A DNA stretch of 64,000 bases from Bradyrhizobium sp. WD16 (GTDB lineage: Bacteria; Pseudomonadota; Alphaproteobacteria; Rhizobiales; Xanthobacteraceae), in assembly GCF_024181725.1 (NCBI RefSeq), contig NZ_CP028908.1:3213501-3277500 (forward strand), read 5' to 3'. The position numbers and the translations under genes were made by a program. Below, one piece after another: positions 25,014 to 35,356 of this stretch. The notes under the pieces are model-generated. The model was given only the letters and a program-made list of their open reading frames with translations. It did not search any database and had not been told where the DNA came from. Numbering within the stretch: the first letter of the stretch is position 1; each line of letters begins with the position of its first letter.

Positions 25014-28000
25014 GTGCAGACGACGCTGCTCGGACTGGCGATCGCCGTGATCCTGGCCTTGGTCGCCGCGCTGGTCGGTCCATATTTCATCGACTGGAAC
25101 CAGTTTCGACCGCAATTCGAGGCAGAAGCCTCGCGCATGATCGGCGCCCCCGTCCGGGTCGCGGGTCAGCTCGATGCGAGGCTGCTGCCGACGCCGTCGC
25201 TGCGGCTGCGTTCGGTCGAGATCGGTCGCCCCGGCACCGCCAGCCGGCTCGGCGCCGACGAGCTCGACGTCGAATTCAGCCTGAGCGCGCTGATGCGTGG
25301 CGAGTGGCGCGCGGCCGAACTGACGCTGAACGGCGCCGTGCTCGACCTCGCCATGGATTCCCGTGGCCGCCTTGTGCCGCCGGTGTCCGCCGGCAGCTTC
25401 GATCTGTCGTCGCTGACCGTCGATCGCCTCGCCGTGAATGGCCGCCTTGCCCTGCATGATTCGGCGAGCGGTGCCTCATTCTCGCTCGACGGTCTCGAAT
25501 TCGACGGCGATGTTCGTGCCGCGGCCGGGGCGATCCGCGGCGCCGGCACGTTCGGCCATGACGGCGTGCGTTACCCGTTCCACCTGTCGACGAGCCGCAG
25601 CGGCGATGCCGCCGGGCTTCGGCTGCGCTTCGGCATCGACCCGGGCGAACGTCCGATCAGCCTCGATCTTGAAGGTGTGCTGACCACCGAGGATCAGGTG
25701 CCGCGTTTCGAGGGCAGCCTCAACATCGCGCGCGCCATTGCGCTACGCGGCGCCAGCGCCCGCAGCGGGCTGCAGACGCCCTGGAAAGTCACCGCCAAGG
25801 TCAAGGCAGATCCGACCGCCGTCAAACTCGACCAGCTCGAGACCACCTATGGCACCGAGGAGGTCGGCCTCAAGCTCACGGGCGCCGCCAATCTTCGCTA
25901 CGGCGCCGAGCCGTTGTTGCAGGCGACGTTGTCGGCCCGCCAGCTCGATGCCGATCGGCTGCTCGCCAAGGAGGCCTCCGCCACCGAGCCTACCCATCTG
26001 ATTCCGCGACTGCGCGGCCTCGTCGCCGACGTGCCGCGCCCGATGATGGCGACGCGCCTCGCCATCGACGCGGAGAACGTGACCTTCGGCGGGCGTCCGG
26101 TGCAGGCCCTCAGCGCCGAGATTCGCGGCGACCGCGACGGCTGGACGCTCGAGCGTTTCGCCGGCCGCGCGCCGGGCGCCACCCAGCTGGCACTGTCCGG
26201 CCGCCTCGCGCTGGTGCCGGCCAGACACTTCGACGGCGATCTGCAGATCGAATCCGCCGATCCCGAATCCCTGTCGGCCTGGCTGCGTGGCCGCGGTGAT
26301 GCGTCGTTCCGCACCCGCCAACCGCTTCGTCTTTCCGGTCGCCTCGGCGTCGCCGGCGAGCGGATGGCGCTCGATAACGCCAGCGCCGAAATCGAGGGCG
26401 ACAAGCTCACGGGCCAACTCGCCTTCACCGATCTCGCCCAGGCCGGGACGGCGACGGCAACGCGTCTCGAGGCCGCGGTGGCCGGCGAGCGGGCCGACCT
26501 CGATCGTCTGCTGTCGCTGGTCCGCGCCTTCGCAGGACCGGCATCGGACTGGCCGGACGAAGCGACGCTGTCGCTCGATCTTCGCCGGGCGGTGGTCAAT
26601 GGCCAGGAATTGAGCCCGGTTGCGGCACGCCTCGGCTATTCGGCGAAGGCGCTGACACTGAGCGATTTGAGGATCGGGGGCATCGGCGAGGTTGGCGTCG
26701 AGGGCGAGGGGCGCTTCGACCGCGGTGCCGCCACCGGCCACCTCGATCTCGCAGCCTATGCACCGAGCGCAGCCCAACTCGCCGCCTTTGTCACCCCGGC
26801 ATTGCCGGCGCCACTCGCGGCTCGCCTCGATACCCTTGGCAGCCTGAAGGGACCGGCCCAGGCGAGGCTGTCCTTCGACCTCGCCCGGGGCGCGAAGCCG
26901 GATCGCTCCGCCGCGAGCGCGACCCTCGAGCTCGCCACCGCCGCGCTGAAAGCGAAGCTGCAGGGCACGGCATCGCCATCCGCAGCGGCGCTACGCGCGG
27001 CCGATCGCGCCGCCCTGCGAAGCGGCGAGGTGGCGCTCGCGGTCAAGCTCGACGGCGCCGGCCGGCAAGTTGCGGCGCTGCTCGGGCTCGAACATGCGAT
27101 CGGCGTCGGCGACGCGCCGGTGACCGCCGACCTGAGCGCCACCGGCAGCTGGCAAGCGCCGCAACAGGTCGAACTCAGACTGTCGGGTGCCGATATCGAT
27201 GCCGACCTCGATGGCCGGATCGAATCCGCCACCGATTGGCTGGCACCGCAGAAGGCGACATTCACGCTCGCGGCACGCCGGCTCGACCTCGCGCCCCTGT
27301 TCGATCTGCCGCCGCGGCGGCTGCCGGCGCTGGCCGTCGGCGGCCGCATCGGTCTCGATGGCGATCGCATGACGTTCGACGATATCGACGGCACGGTTGC
27401 CGGCAGCCGGTTGCGCGGCCACCTCGCCGTGACGCGCGGCAACGAGCCCGCCTTCAATGGTGACATCGGCGTCGATACCCTGGATTTCGGCCCCTCGCTC
27501 GCCGTGCTGCTCGGCGCCTCCGATCGTGGTCCCGACGAGCCGCTCGGCCGCAGTCCGCTCGCCGGCGCGCGCGGCGCCATCCAATTCCAGGCCTTGCGCG
27601 CCGTGCTGCCGGGCGGCGCCGAGTTGCGGCCTCTCGCCGGCACGCTCAGCGCGGCGGCGAACTCCGTCAGCCTCGGCGGGATGACCGGCCGGATCGGCGG
27701 CGGCGAGGTCCGTGCCGACCTCAGCGCCGTGCCCGGCAGCGATGGAACGGCGCTCGACGCGCGGGTGCAGCTTTCCGGGGTCGATGTCGCTGCGCTCGGC
27801 TATCGCGGCCTGTCGCTGCCGAGCGGCAAGGCGTCGTTGCAGATGACGCTCGCCTCGCGCGGCCGCACCGCCGGCGTGCTGATCGCGGCACTGTCCGGCA
27901 GCGGCACCATCGCGCTCGATCAGGCCGCGCTGCCGGGGCTCGATCCCGGCGCGTTCGACGCGGCGATTGCCGCGAGCGACGCGAGGAGCGCACTGAGCGA

Positions 28001-28670
28001 GGCGGCGCTGCGCGAGCTGGTAGGGGCGGCGCTGCTGAAGTCGCCGCTCGTCGTCGCGCCGGTCCAGATTCCCTTCACCATGCGTGACGGCAGCCTGCGG
28101 GTCGCGGCGACGACGCTCCAGGCCGAACGCGCCCGGGTCGTGATCTCGGGCGGTTACGATCTCGCCGCCGACCAGGCCGATATCCGCGCCAATCTGGCGT
28201 CGACCACCATCGGCACCGACACCAACCGCCCGGAGATCCAGATCTTCGCCCACGGGCCACCGGATCACCTCACCCGCACCATCGATGTCGGCCTGCTGTC
28301 GTCATGGCTGGCGGTGCGGGCAATCGATCGCGAGACGCGGCGCCTCGATGCCATCGAGCGCGGCGAGCCGGTGCCGCCGTCGACCGCGGCGCTGCCCGTT
28401 CCGTCGGCTCCGGCCGATGCGCCCGCCGTGACGGCGCCGTCCGGTACCGTGCCGGTGCCGGTGCCGCGGCGTGCCGCGCCCCGGCCGAAACCGGCACCGC
28501 CGGTCGAGCCGGCCCGTCCGGCGCCAGCCTCACCCGGCCTGACCGGGGCCGATGCGGCGCCGCCTTTGCCGCCGGCGATCGAGGTGCGTCCGGCACCACG
28601 GCCGCATCCGGCGCCTGCCAGCCCGGGGCCGCGGCCGCCGCTGGTGCTGACGCCCGCTTTGCCGAACTGA
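25014..28670 (+). CDS. AsmA family outer-membrane biogenesis protein
   Basis: The 1218-residue protein has an N-terminal membrane anchor (about 5-24), the AsmA start motif (YFIDWNQFRPQFE...ASRMIGAPVRVAG) and a long region rich in beta-strands, as expected of the AsmA/YhdP/TamB group that moves lipids across the periplasm. A second AsmA-like block (about 860-1100) ends the fold. The last 90 residues are a Pro/Ala tail (PVPVPRRAAPRPKPAPP-type), probably disordered. The GTG at 25014 follows GGGGACACC. The stop codon directly abuts that of glgP with no spacer, so no terminator separates these convergent genes. Confidence 0.88.
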   Translation: MQTTLLGLAIAVILALVAALVGPYFIDWNQFRPQFEAEASRMIGAPVRVAGQLDARLLPTPSLRLRSVEIGRPGTASRLGADELDVEFSLSALMRGEWRAAELTLNGAVLDLAMDSRGRLVPPVSAGSFDLSSLTVDRLAVNGRLALHDSASGASFSLDGLEFDGDVRAAAGAIRGAGTFGHDGVRYPFHLSTSRSGDAAGLRLRFGIDPGERPISLDLEGVLTTEDQVPRFEGSLNIARAIALRGASARSGLQTPWKVTAKVKADPTAVKLDQLETTYGTEEVGLKLTGAANLRYGAEPLLQATLSARQLDADRLLAKEASATEPTHLIPRLRGLVADVPRPMMATRLAIDAENVTFGGRPVQALSAEIRGDRDGWTLERFAGRAPGATQLALSGRLALVPARHFDGDLQIESADPESLSAWLRGRGDASFRTRQPLRLSGRLGVAGERMALDNASAEIEGDKLTGQLAFTDLAQAGTATATRLEAAVAGERADLDRLLSLVRAFAGPASDWPDEATLSLDLRRAVVNGQELSPVAARLGYSAKALTLSDLRIGGIGEVGVEGEGRFDRGAATGHLDLAAYAPSAAQLAAFVTPALPAPLAARLDTLGSLKGPAQARLSFDLARGAKPDRSAASATLELATAALKAKLQGTASPSAAALRAADRAALRSGEVALAVKLDGAGRQVAALLGLEHAIGVGDAPVTADLSATGSWQAPQQVELRLSGADIDADLDGRIESATDWLAPQKATFTLAARRLDLAPLFDLPPRRLPALAVGGRIGLDGDRMTFDDIDGTVAGSRLRGHLAVTRGNEPAFNGDIGVDTLDFGPSLAVLLGASDRGPDEPLGRSPLAGARGAIQFQALRAVLPGGAELRPLAGTLSAAANSVSLGGMTGRIGGGEVRADLSAVPGSDGTALDARVQLSGVDVAALGYRGLSLPSGKASLQMTLASRGRTAGVLIAALSGSGTIALDQAALPGLDPGAFDAAIAASDARSALSEAALRELVGAALLKSPLVVAPVQIPFTMRDGSLRVAATTLQAERARVVISGGYDLAADQADIRANLASTTIGTDTNRPEIQIFAHGPPDHLTRTIDVGLLSSWLAVRAIDRETRRLDAIERGEPVPPSTAALPVPSAPADAPAVTAPSGTVPVPVPRRAAPRPKPAPPVEPARPAPASPGLTGADAAPPLPPAIEVRPAPRPHPAPASPGPRPPLVLTPALPN

Positions 28671-31205
28671 TTATCTGGCCGACGAACCGGGCTGGAGGAA
28701 CGGCACCCGCCAGATGTCGGCGGCGTATTCGGCGATGGTTCGGTCGGATGAGAACCACGCGACGCGTGCGACATTGAGGATGCAGCTGCGCGTCCAGGCG
28801 GCGCGGTCGCGCCAGCGGGCGTCGACGGCGCGCTGAGCGGCGACATAGGCGTCGAAGTCCCGGCTCACCATGTAGTAGTCGAGGTCGCGCAGCGCGTGGG
28901 CGATGGCGCGGAAGCGGCCGGGATCGTCCGGCGAGAAGTCGCCGCGTTCGAGGGCCTGGATCACCCGCGCCAGCCGCGGCGATGCCTCGATCGCGGCGCT
29001 GGCGTCGTGACCTTCGGCCCGCTTCTCGAGCACGGCGTCGGCCGTGAGGCCGAAGATGAAGATGTTGTCGTCGCCGACCCGCTCGCGGATCTCGATATTG
29101 GCGCCGTCGAGCGTGCCGATGGTCAGCGCGCCGTTGAGCGCGAACTTCATGTTGCCGGTGCCGGAGGCCTCCATGCCGGCCGTCGAGATCTGTTCGGAAA
29201 GGTCCGCCGCCGGGATGATCCGCTCGGCGAGGCTGATATTGTAGTCGGGCAGGAAGGCGACGCGGAGTGCGCCGCCGATCGCGGGATCGCTGTTCACGGT
29301 GTGGGCGACGTCGTTGATCAGCTTGATGATCAGCTTGGCGTAATGATAGCTCGCGGCCGATTTGCCGGCGAACAGCCGCACCCGCGGTGGACGATCGCGG
29401 CCCGTGCCGTCCTTGAGCTCCAGGTAGAAGGCGATGGTCTCCAGGATGTTGAGCAACTGGCGCTTGTATTCATGAATGCGCTTGATGTGGGTGTCGAACA
29501 GCGCATCGGGATCGATCATCAGGCCATGGCGTGTGACGGTGTAGCGGGCCATTGCCGTCTTGTTGGCGCGCTTGGCGGCTGCGAACTTGTCCTGAAAGGC
29601 GGCGTCGTTGGCGAGGGGCTCCAGCGCTTCGAGCCGCTGCGGGTCGTCGAGCACGGCGTCGCCGCAGGCCTCGCGCAGCAGTTCGGTCAGCGCCGGATTG
29701 GCCTGCATCAACCAGCGACGGAAGGTGATGCCGTTGGTCTTGTTGGTGATGCGTTCCGGGTAGAGGCGGTGCAGATCGTGGAACACCGTCTCCTTCATCA
29801 GTTCGGTATGCATCGCAGAGACGCCGTTGATGCGATGCGAGCCGACGAAGGCGAGGTGGCCCATGCGCACCCGCCGCTCGCCTCTCTCCTCGATCATCGA
29901 CGCTGCCGCCCGCAGCGCGAGGTCGCCGGGGAACAGCTCGGCGGCGCGGTCGAGATGCAGGGCGTTGATGCGATAGATGATCTCGAGATGGCGCGGCAGC
30001 AGCGTCTCGAACAGCGCCACCGGCCAGGTTTCCAGCGCTTCCGGCAGCAAGGTGTGGTTGGTGTAGGACAGCGTTGCCGAGGTGATGCGCCAGGCGTCAG
30101 CCCAGGGCAGCCCGTGCTGGTCGAGCAGAATCCGCATCAATTCGGCGACCGCGAGGCTCGGATGGGTATCGTTGAGCTGGATCGCCGCGGCGTCCGGCAG
30201 GGCCTGCAGGCTGCCGTGGGTCGCGAGCTGGCTATGGAGGATGTCCTGGAGCGACGCCGAGACGAAGAAGTATTCCTGGCGCAGCCGCAGTTCGCGTCCG
30301 GCCGGCGTCTCGTCGCTGGGATAGAGAAACTTGCAGATCGCCTCGGCGCGGGTTTGTGCCGCGACGGCGCCGGCATAGTCGCCGCTGTTGAAACTGGCGA
30401 GGGATAATGGGTCGGCGGGCTTGGCCGACCATAGCCGCAGCGCGTTGATGTGGCGGCCGCGCCAGCCGACGATCGGCGTATCATAGGCGATCGCGCGGAC
30501 CGTTTCCCCTGGATGCCAGATCCGGCGCGAGATGCCGCGGGCATCGGTCACGGTTACGATCCGGCCGCCGAAGCCGACATTGTAAACCGTCTCGGGTCGC
30601 TGGAATTCCCAGGGGTTGCCGAAGGTCAGCCATTCGTCGGGAAATTCCTGTTGCCAGCCATCGGCGATGATCTGGCGGAACAGGCCGAAGTCGTAACGGA
30701 TGCCGTAGCCGGTGGCCGGGATATCGAGGGTCGCCAGGCTCTCCATGAAACAGGCGGCGAGGCGGCCGAGGCCGCCATTGCCGAGGGCAGCGTCGGATTC
30801 GCATTCGCGCAACGACTGGAAGTCGAGGCCGAGCTCCTCCAGCGCCTGGCGGAACGCCGGCAACAGACCGAGGTTCGACAGGGCGTCGGTGAACAGCCGG
30901 CCGATCAGGAATTCCAGCGACAGATAGCAGACGTGCTTGCGGCCGAGATTGCGCCGCTCGGTCTCGAGCCAGCGCGAGGTGATGCGTTCGCGCAGGGCCA
31001 AGGCAGTGGCCTGATACCAGTCCCGTCTGGTGGCGAGACCGACATCCTTGCCGATCGACAGAGCCAGCTTCTCGAGGATGGCGCCCTTGATTTCCGACGC
31101 GGTAACCGGGCTGAAGCCGGAGCGTGACGATGCAAGCAATTGTTCCAAGGCGGTGGGGTCTCCTGGTTCCGTTGCGCCGGTCATGTTGTCATATGGATGT
31201 GGCAC
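28671..31205 (-). CDS. glgP: Glycogen/starch/alpha-glucan phosphorylase
   Basis: The enzyme (844 residues from the GTG at 31205, or 837 from the ATG at 31184) releases glucose-1-phosphate from glycogen. The pyridoxal-phosphate motif EASGTGNMKFALNGALTIGT is intact at about 665-684, and the length is normal for the family. The upstream region contains no strong ribosome site for either start. The gene is divergent from glgA (starts about 220 bases apart), so synthesis and breakdown of glycogen are encoded side by side and may share a regulatory region. Confidence 0.95.
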   Translation of the reverse strand: MPHPYDNMTGATEPGDPTALEQLLASSRSGFSPVTASEIKGAILEKLALSIGKDVGLATRRDWYQATALALRERITSRWLETERRNLGRKHVCYLSLEFLIGRLFTDALSNLGLLPAFRQALEELGLDFQSLRECESDAALGNGGLGRLAACFMESLATLDIPATGYGIRYDFGLFRQIIADGWQQEFPDEWLTFGNPWEFQRPETVYNVGFGGRIVTVTDARGISRRIWHPGETVRAIAYDTPIVGWRGRHINALRLWSAKPADPLSLASFNSGDYAGAVAAQTRAEAICKFLYPSDETPAGRELRLRQEYFFVSASLQDILHSQLATHGSLQALPDAAAIQLNDTHPSLAVAELMRILLDQHGLPWADAWRITSATLSYTNHTLLPEALETWPVALFETLLPRHLEIIYRINALHLDRAAELFPGDLALRAAASMIEERGERRVRMGHLAFVGSHRINGVSAMHTELMKETVFHDLHRLYPERITNKTNGITFRRWLMQANPALTELLREACGDAVLDDPQRLEALEPLANDAAFQDKFAAAKRANKTAMARYTVTRHGLMIDPDALFDTHIKRIHEYKRQLLNILETIAFYLELKDGTGRDRPPRVRLFAGKSAASYHYAKLIIKLINDVAHTVNSDPAIGGALRVAFLPDYNISLAERIIPAADLSEQISTAGMEASGTGNMKFALNGALTIGTLDGANIEIRERVGDDNIFIFGLTADAVLEKRAEGHDASAAIEASPRLARVIQALERGDFSPDDPGRFRAIAHALRDLDYYMVSRDFDAYVAAQRAVDARWRDRAAWTRSCILNVARVAWFSSDRTIAEYAADIWRVPFLQPGSSAR

Positions 31206-31426
31206 AATCGCGGTTCCGTCAGGGTGGGGTCAGCCGGGGCGCCAAGAGGCTGTCCCCCCTGCGTAAATGTAGCAGCAGTCGCATCGAACACCATTTCAGT
31301 CGGGGGGGCCGTCCGGCTTGTCCAGCGGTTTGTCTGGTCCGGTTCCATCGGATGGAACAGGCGAGGCTGCCGCAGCGCTGGAGGAGCGGAACGGATCTTG
31401 CAGCGCAAGGTTGTGGGGCGCGGCGG

Positions 31427-32860
31427 ATGGACGCAATGTCGATCAGGGTTCTCTTCGTCACTCCGGAGCTCGAGGACTATGTGCGGGTCGGAGGTCTCGC
31501 CTCCGTGTCAGCGGCGCTCCCGCGCGCCATGAGATCCCGCGTTGATGTCAGGTTGATGCTGCCGGGATACCGCGCAGTCCTCAGGCAGCTCGATCGGCTC
31601 GAGATCGTCGGCGCCTGCGAGCCCCTTGGCGAGATGCCGGCCTGCCTGATCGGCCGCACCGCCACCGCCGACGGGCTGGCGGTCTATGTCGTGATCTGTC
31701 CCGAGTTGTACGATCGCGAAGGCACCCCTTACGGCGACGCCAACGGCAGCGACTGGATCGACAATGATCTGCGCTTTGCGCGGTTTGGCTCGGCCGCCGC
31801 GTTTCTCGCCGCCGGTTTCGTCGATCCGTCCTGGTCGGCCGACGTCGTTCACGCCAATGACTGGCAGAGCGGACTGGTGCCGGCCTACCTCGCCTGGCAC
31901 AAGCTCAGGGTCCCGAGCCTGCTGACCATCCACAACCTCGCCTATCAGGGCCTGTTCCCGCGCGAGACCCTGCGCCGGATCGGTGCGCCCGACAGCTCGT
32001 TTCATATCGAGGGCGTCGAGTTCTACGATAAGGTGTCGTTTCTCAAGGGCGGTCTGGTCTATTCCGATCATCTCACCACCGTCAGCGCCACCTATGCCCG
32101 TGAAATCACCACCGCCCAGTTCGGCTGCGGGTTGGATGGCCTGCTGAAGAAGCGGGCAAATGCCGATCAACTCACGGGCATTCTCAACGGCATCGATGAG
32201 AGCTGGGATCCGCGCGTCTGCCCTGAATTGGCGACGCCGTTTGGCGCCGGCGACTGGCGGCAGCGTCAGGACAACACCCGCCATGTGCGCAAGCAGTTCA
32301 ATCTCGCGCTGTCGCGCGGGCCGCTGTTTGCCCTGGTGGCGCGGCTGGTCCATCAGAAGGGCGTGGATTTCGTGCTCGACGCCGCCGAGACCATCGTCGC
32401 CGCCGGCGGTCAGATCGTGGTGATGGGGCGGGGCGAGCCACGCTTCGAGCGGGCGTTGCAGGAGGCCCAGAGCCGGCGGCCGCAGTCGATCGGCGTCGCC
32501 ATCGGCTTCGAGGACGCCGAGGCCCGGCGGATCTTCGCCGGCAGCGACTTCACCTTGATGCCGTCGCGGTTCGAGCCCTGCGGGCTGAGCCAGATGTACG
32601 CCCAGCGCTTCGGCTCGCTGCCCATCGGCCACAAGACCGGCGGCCTTGCCGACACCATCGTCGACGGCCGCACCGGCTTTCTGTTCGCCGAACCGTCGAC
32701 CCAGTCCTTCCTCGGCGCGGTCTGCCGCGCCTTCGCCACCTTCGGCCGCAAACGGCGCATCAATGCGATGCGGACCGATGCGATGGCCTCGTCCTTCGCC
32801 TGGCGCGATTCAGTGGCGACCTATCATGGCCTGTACCGGCAGGTGCGGTCGCCGGCCTGA
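31427..32860 (+). CDS. glgA: Glycogen synthase (ADP-glucose type, GT5)
   Basis: The 477-residue enzyme transfers glucose from ADP-glucose to growing alpha-1,4-glucan. The GT-B landmarks are present: HANDWQSGL, HNLAYQG, ARLVHQKGVDF, SRFEPCGLSQMYA and KTGGLADTI. The usual N-terminal K-T-G-G-L motif reads R20-V-G-G-L24, so the Lys that contacts ADP-glucose is Arg here. The start was set at the ATG at 31427; an ATG at 31436 is equally possible. The open frame runs 100 codons further upstream but that part overlaps glgP and has no similarity to GlgA. Confidence 0.93.
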   Translation: MDAMSIRVLFVTPELEDYVRVGGLASVSAALPRAMRSRVDVRLMLPGYRAVLRQLDRLEIVGACEPLGEMPACLIGRTATADGLAVYVVICPELYDREGTPYGDANGSDWIDNDLRFARFGSAAAFLAAGFVDPSWSADVVHANDWQSGLVPAYLAWHKLRVPSLLTIHNLAYQGLFPRETLRRIGAPDSSFHIEGVEFYDKVSFLKGGLVYSDHLTTVSATYAREITTAQFGCGLDGLLKKRANADQLTGILNGIDESWDPRVCPELATPFGAGDWRQRQDNTRHVRKQFNLALSRGPLFALVARLVHQKGVDFVLDAAETIVAAGGQIVVMGRGEPRFERALQEAQSRRPQSIGVAIGFEDAEARRIFAGSDFTLMPSRFEPCGLSQMYAQRFGSLPIGHKTGGLADTIVDGRTGFLFAEPSTQSFLGAVCRAFATFGRKRRINAMRTDAMASSFAWRDSVATYHGLYRQVRSPA

Positions 32861-32907
32861 ACGCATCGAACCTGGTGCAAGTAGTCCGCTGAACGGCGCG
32901 GCCCGCC

Positions 32908-34911
32908 TTATGCGGCGCGGACCGTGTCGAGGAAGTGGCCGACCTCGCCCTTGAGCCGGCTGCTTTCGCTGGCGAGCGACTGCGCCGCAGAGAGCACCTG
33001 CGAGGAGGCGGAGCCGGTCTCGGCGGCGCCACGCTGGACATCGGTGATGTTCGACGAGACCTGCTGGGTGCCCTGGGCCGCATTTTGGATGTTGCGGGCA
33101 ATCTCCTGCGTCGCGGCGCCTTGCTCCTCGACGGCTGAAGCAATGGTGGCCGCGATTTCAGACATCTGACCGATGGTTGCGCCGATCTCGCGGATCGCAT
33201 TCACCGATTCCTGGGTTGCCGTCTGCATTCCGGCGATCTGTTGGCCGATCTCGCCGGTGGCTTTGGCCGTCTGATCGGCCAGCGCCTTCACTTCCGTGGC
33301 CACGACGGCGAAACCGCGGCCGGCTTCGCCGGCGCGTGCCGCTTCGATGGTGGCGTTGAGCGCCAGCAGGTTGGTCTGGCCGGCGATCGTCGTGATCAGG
33401 TCCAGCACGTCGCCGATGCGGCTTGCCGCTTTTGCCAGTTCACCGATGCGCTCGTTGGTGCGATGGGCCTGCTCGACTGCGTGCTGGGCGATCCGGGCGG
33501 AGTCCTGTACCTGCCGGCTGATCTCGTTGACCGAGGAGGTCAGCTCCTCGGTGGCGGAGGCGACCGACTGGACATTGTTGGATGCCTCTTCCGAAGCCGA
33601 GGCGACGATGCCGGCCAGCTTCTGGGAGTGGTCGGCGGTCGCGGTCAGGGTGCTGGCCGAGGATTCCAGCTCGTGGGAGGCGGAGGATACGGTCTCGATA
33701 ATCCGGCCCACCGCCTGCTCGAAATCGTCGGCGAGCTTGTGCATCTCGTGCTTGCGCGCTCCGGCAATGGCGCGATCCTGTCCGGCCCTGGCTTCGGCTT
33801 CCTCGCGCGCCTTTTCCGCAGCCGCGATCTTGAAGCCTTCGACGGCCCGGGCCATATCGCCGACCTCGTCCTTGCGCTCCGTTCCAGGGAGCTCCACGGT
33901 GAAATTGCCGTCGGCCAGCGCCTTCATGCCGCTGGTGAGCCCGGCCAGGGGCCGGGCGATACCGCGCGCGATCACGAATGCGGCGAGGGCCCCGAGGATC
34001 GTGACGATGGCGACGATGACCCGCTGGAGCGTCATCGTGGTGCCGATGCGCCGCTCGGTCGCCGCCGTCGTGTCCTGGAATGCCTCGCCGATCCTGGCCC
34101 TGATATCGGCCATCTTCGCGATCGCGGTCGCGGTCAGGGGCACGATCGACTGATAATAGATCTGATCGCCGGCGAGCAGGTTGACGGAAGCCTCGATGAG
34201 GTTGGCGGTGTATTTTTCGAAGGCGGCCTTGGCGATCGCGAGCGGCACGGCGATCGCCGGCGGTGGGGCGATCTTCTCGATCGCTGCGATCCGTTCCATC
34301 ACGGCGGCGGCTCCCGCCTTGAGTTCGTCGATCGACTTCTGGTCGCGCGTGGTCTGCAACCGCCAGATCACCACGCGCACCTTGAGGATGGCCACTTCCA
34401 GCCTCTCGGCTGTGGTGTTGAATTCCGTTCCGCCAGCTGCGGCGAGGAACTTCTCGAATTCAGCGTTGAGCCGTGCGATTTCGCCGAGAGCGCCGGCCTT
34501 GGCCGCGGTCATCCTGCCAAGCGCCGCATGGAGCGTCTGCCGCTGGATGACGATCTCGGCCACCACCTTCTGCAGATCGGCATAAGCCTGGCGGCCCTCC
34601 GCATCGGAGGTCCGGGTCATGGCACCGTTGAGTGCATCGACGGTTTTCGCCAGGCGCGCGGCGGCCTCCTTGTCGGACGCATCGTCCTGGTCGACGACAT
34701 AGCGCAGCAGCGCGCGGCGGATCGCCTGCAGTTCGGTCTCCGTCTCGGTGCCGCGGATCGTGTTGACCGACTGGGTGTCCATGACCGCGACCTGCTCGCG
34801 AATCTGGCCGAGCTGGTAGACGCCGAACCCGGCCATGGCGAGGCCGGAGAGCACGAGGGCGCCGAAGCCGCCGTAGAGACGACCGCGGATACGGAGAGTG
34901 AGAAAAGACAT
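32908..34911 (-). CDS. Methyl-accepting chemotaxis protein
   Basis: The 667-residue receptor has TM1 at about 10-33, a helical periplasmic ligand domain (about 34-300), TM2 at about 302-322, a HAMP domain (about 323-376) and a long cytoplasmic coiled coil with the signalling tip EAARAGEAGRGFAVVATEVK. It senses an unknown compound and controls the CheA kinase. The ATG at 34911 precedes the membrane anchor. There is no C-terminal pentapeptide for CheR binding; the protein ends FLDTVRAA. No chemotaxis operon lies nearby, so it is an orphan receptor. Confidence 0.92.
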   Translation of the reverse strand: MSFLTLRIRGRLYGGFGALVLSGLAMAGFGVYQLGQIREQVAVMDTQSVNTIRGTETETELQAIRRALLRYVVDQDDASDKEAAARLAKTVDALNGAMTRTSDAEGRQAYADLQKVVAEIVIQRQTLHAALGRMTAAKAGALGEIARLNAEFEKFLAAAGGTEFNTTAERLEVAILKVRVVIWRLQTTRDQKSIDELKAGAAAVMERIAAIEKIAPPPAIAVPLAIAKAAFEKYTANLIEASVNLLAGDQIYYQSIVPLTATAIAKMADIRARIGEAFQDTTAATERRIGTTMTLQRVIVAIVTILGALAAFVIARGIARPLAGLTSGMKALADGNFTVELPGTERKDEVGDMARAVEGFKIAAAEKAREEAEARAGQDRAIAGARKHEMHKLADDFEQAVGRIIETVSSASHELESSASTLTATADHSQKLAGIVASASEEASNNVQSVASATEELTSSVNEISRQVQDSARIAQHAVEQAHRTNERIGELAKAASRIGDVLDLITTIAGQTNLLALNATIEAARAGEAGRGFAVVATEVKALADQTAKATGEIGQQIAGMQTATQESVNAIREIGATIGQMSEIAATIASAVEEQGAATQEIARNIQNAAQGTQQVSSNITDVQRGAAETGSASSQVLSAAQSLASESSRLKGEVGHFLDTVRAA

Positions 34912-35176
34912 GACGAGGTCCTGATCGCGCGCAAAGGCCGGCCCGGTAGCCGGTCGACTGCGGCGCAATCTGGACGGGATTGCTTAAGATACCATTTGTT
35001 CCCGGACTTCTTGGCGCAATCAGGAAATTTAATTCATTGATATGGCTGTTCTTTTTTTTCTGTCTTGCCGCCGGTTGCCTGACCGGGCGCGTTCGCGCGA
35101 GGCCCGAGCCTCGATCCACGTAGAAGTTGTTGAGCTAGATCAAAAGCTTAGATCGATACTCGGCGAAAATGACGCC

Positions 35177-35356
35177 ATGTCGAAGTTGATCGTTTTCAAG
35201 TGCCCGCGGACCGGGCTGCAGGTTCAAACGCCGCTGGCTCATGGGGCGGATGACGGCGACGGCGAACGGTTCGAAGCGGTCAAGTGCCTCGCCTGCACGC
35301 AGATGCATTTCGTCAATCGCCGGACCGGCAAGGTATTGGGTGACCGCGGCGGCTGA
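35177..35356 (+). CDS. Small Cys-rich protein, possible zinc ribbon, 59 aa
   Basis: The product starts MSKLIVFKCPRTG and has C9, a C37-x-x-C40 pair (KCLACTQ) and H44, spaced as in a small zinc ribbon. It ends FVNRRTGKVLG. The function is unknown. The ATG at 35177 begins the conserved-looking sequence; the frame is open 45 codons earlier without a ribosome site. It stands alone between the chemotaxis receptor and the AraC regulator. Confidence 0.65.
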   Translation: MSKLIVFKCPRTGLQVQTPLAHGADDGDGERFEAVKCLACTQMHFVNRRTGKVLGDRGG

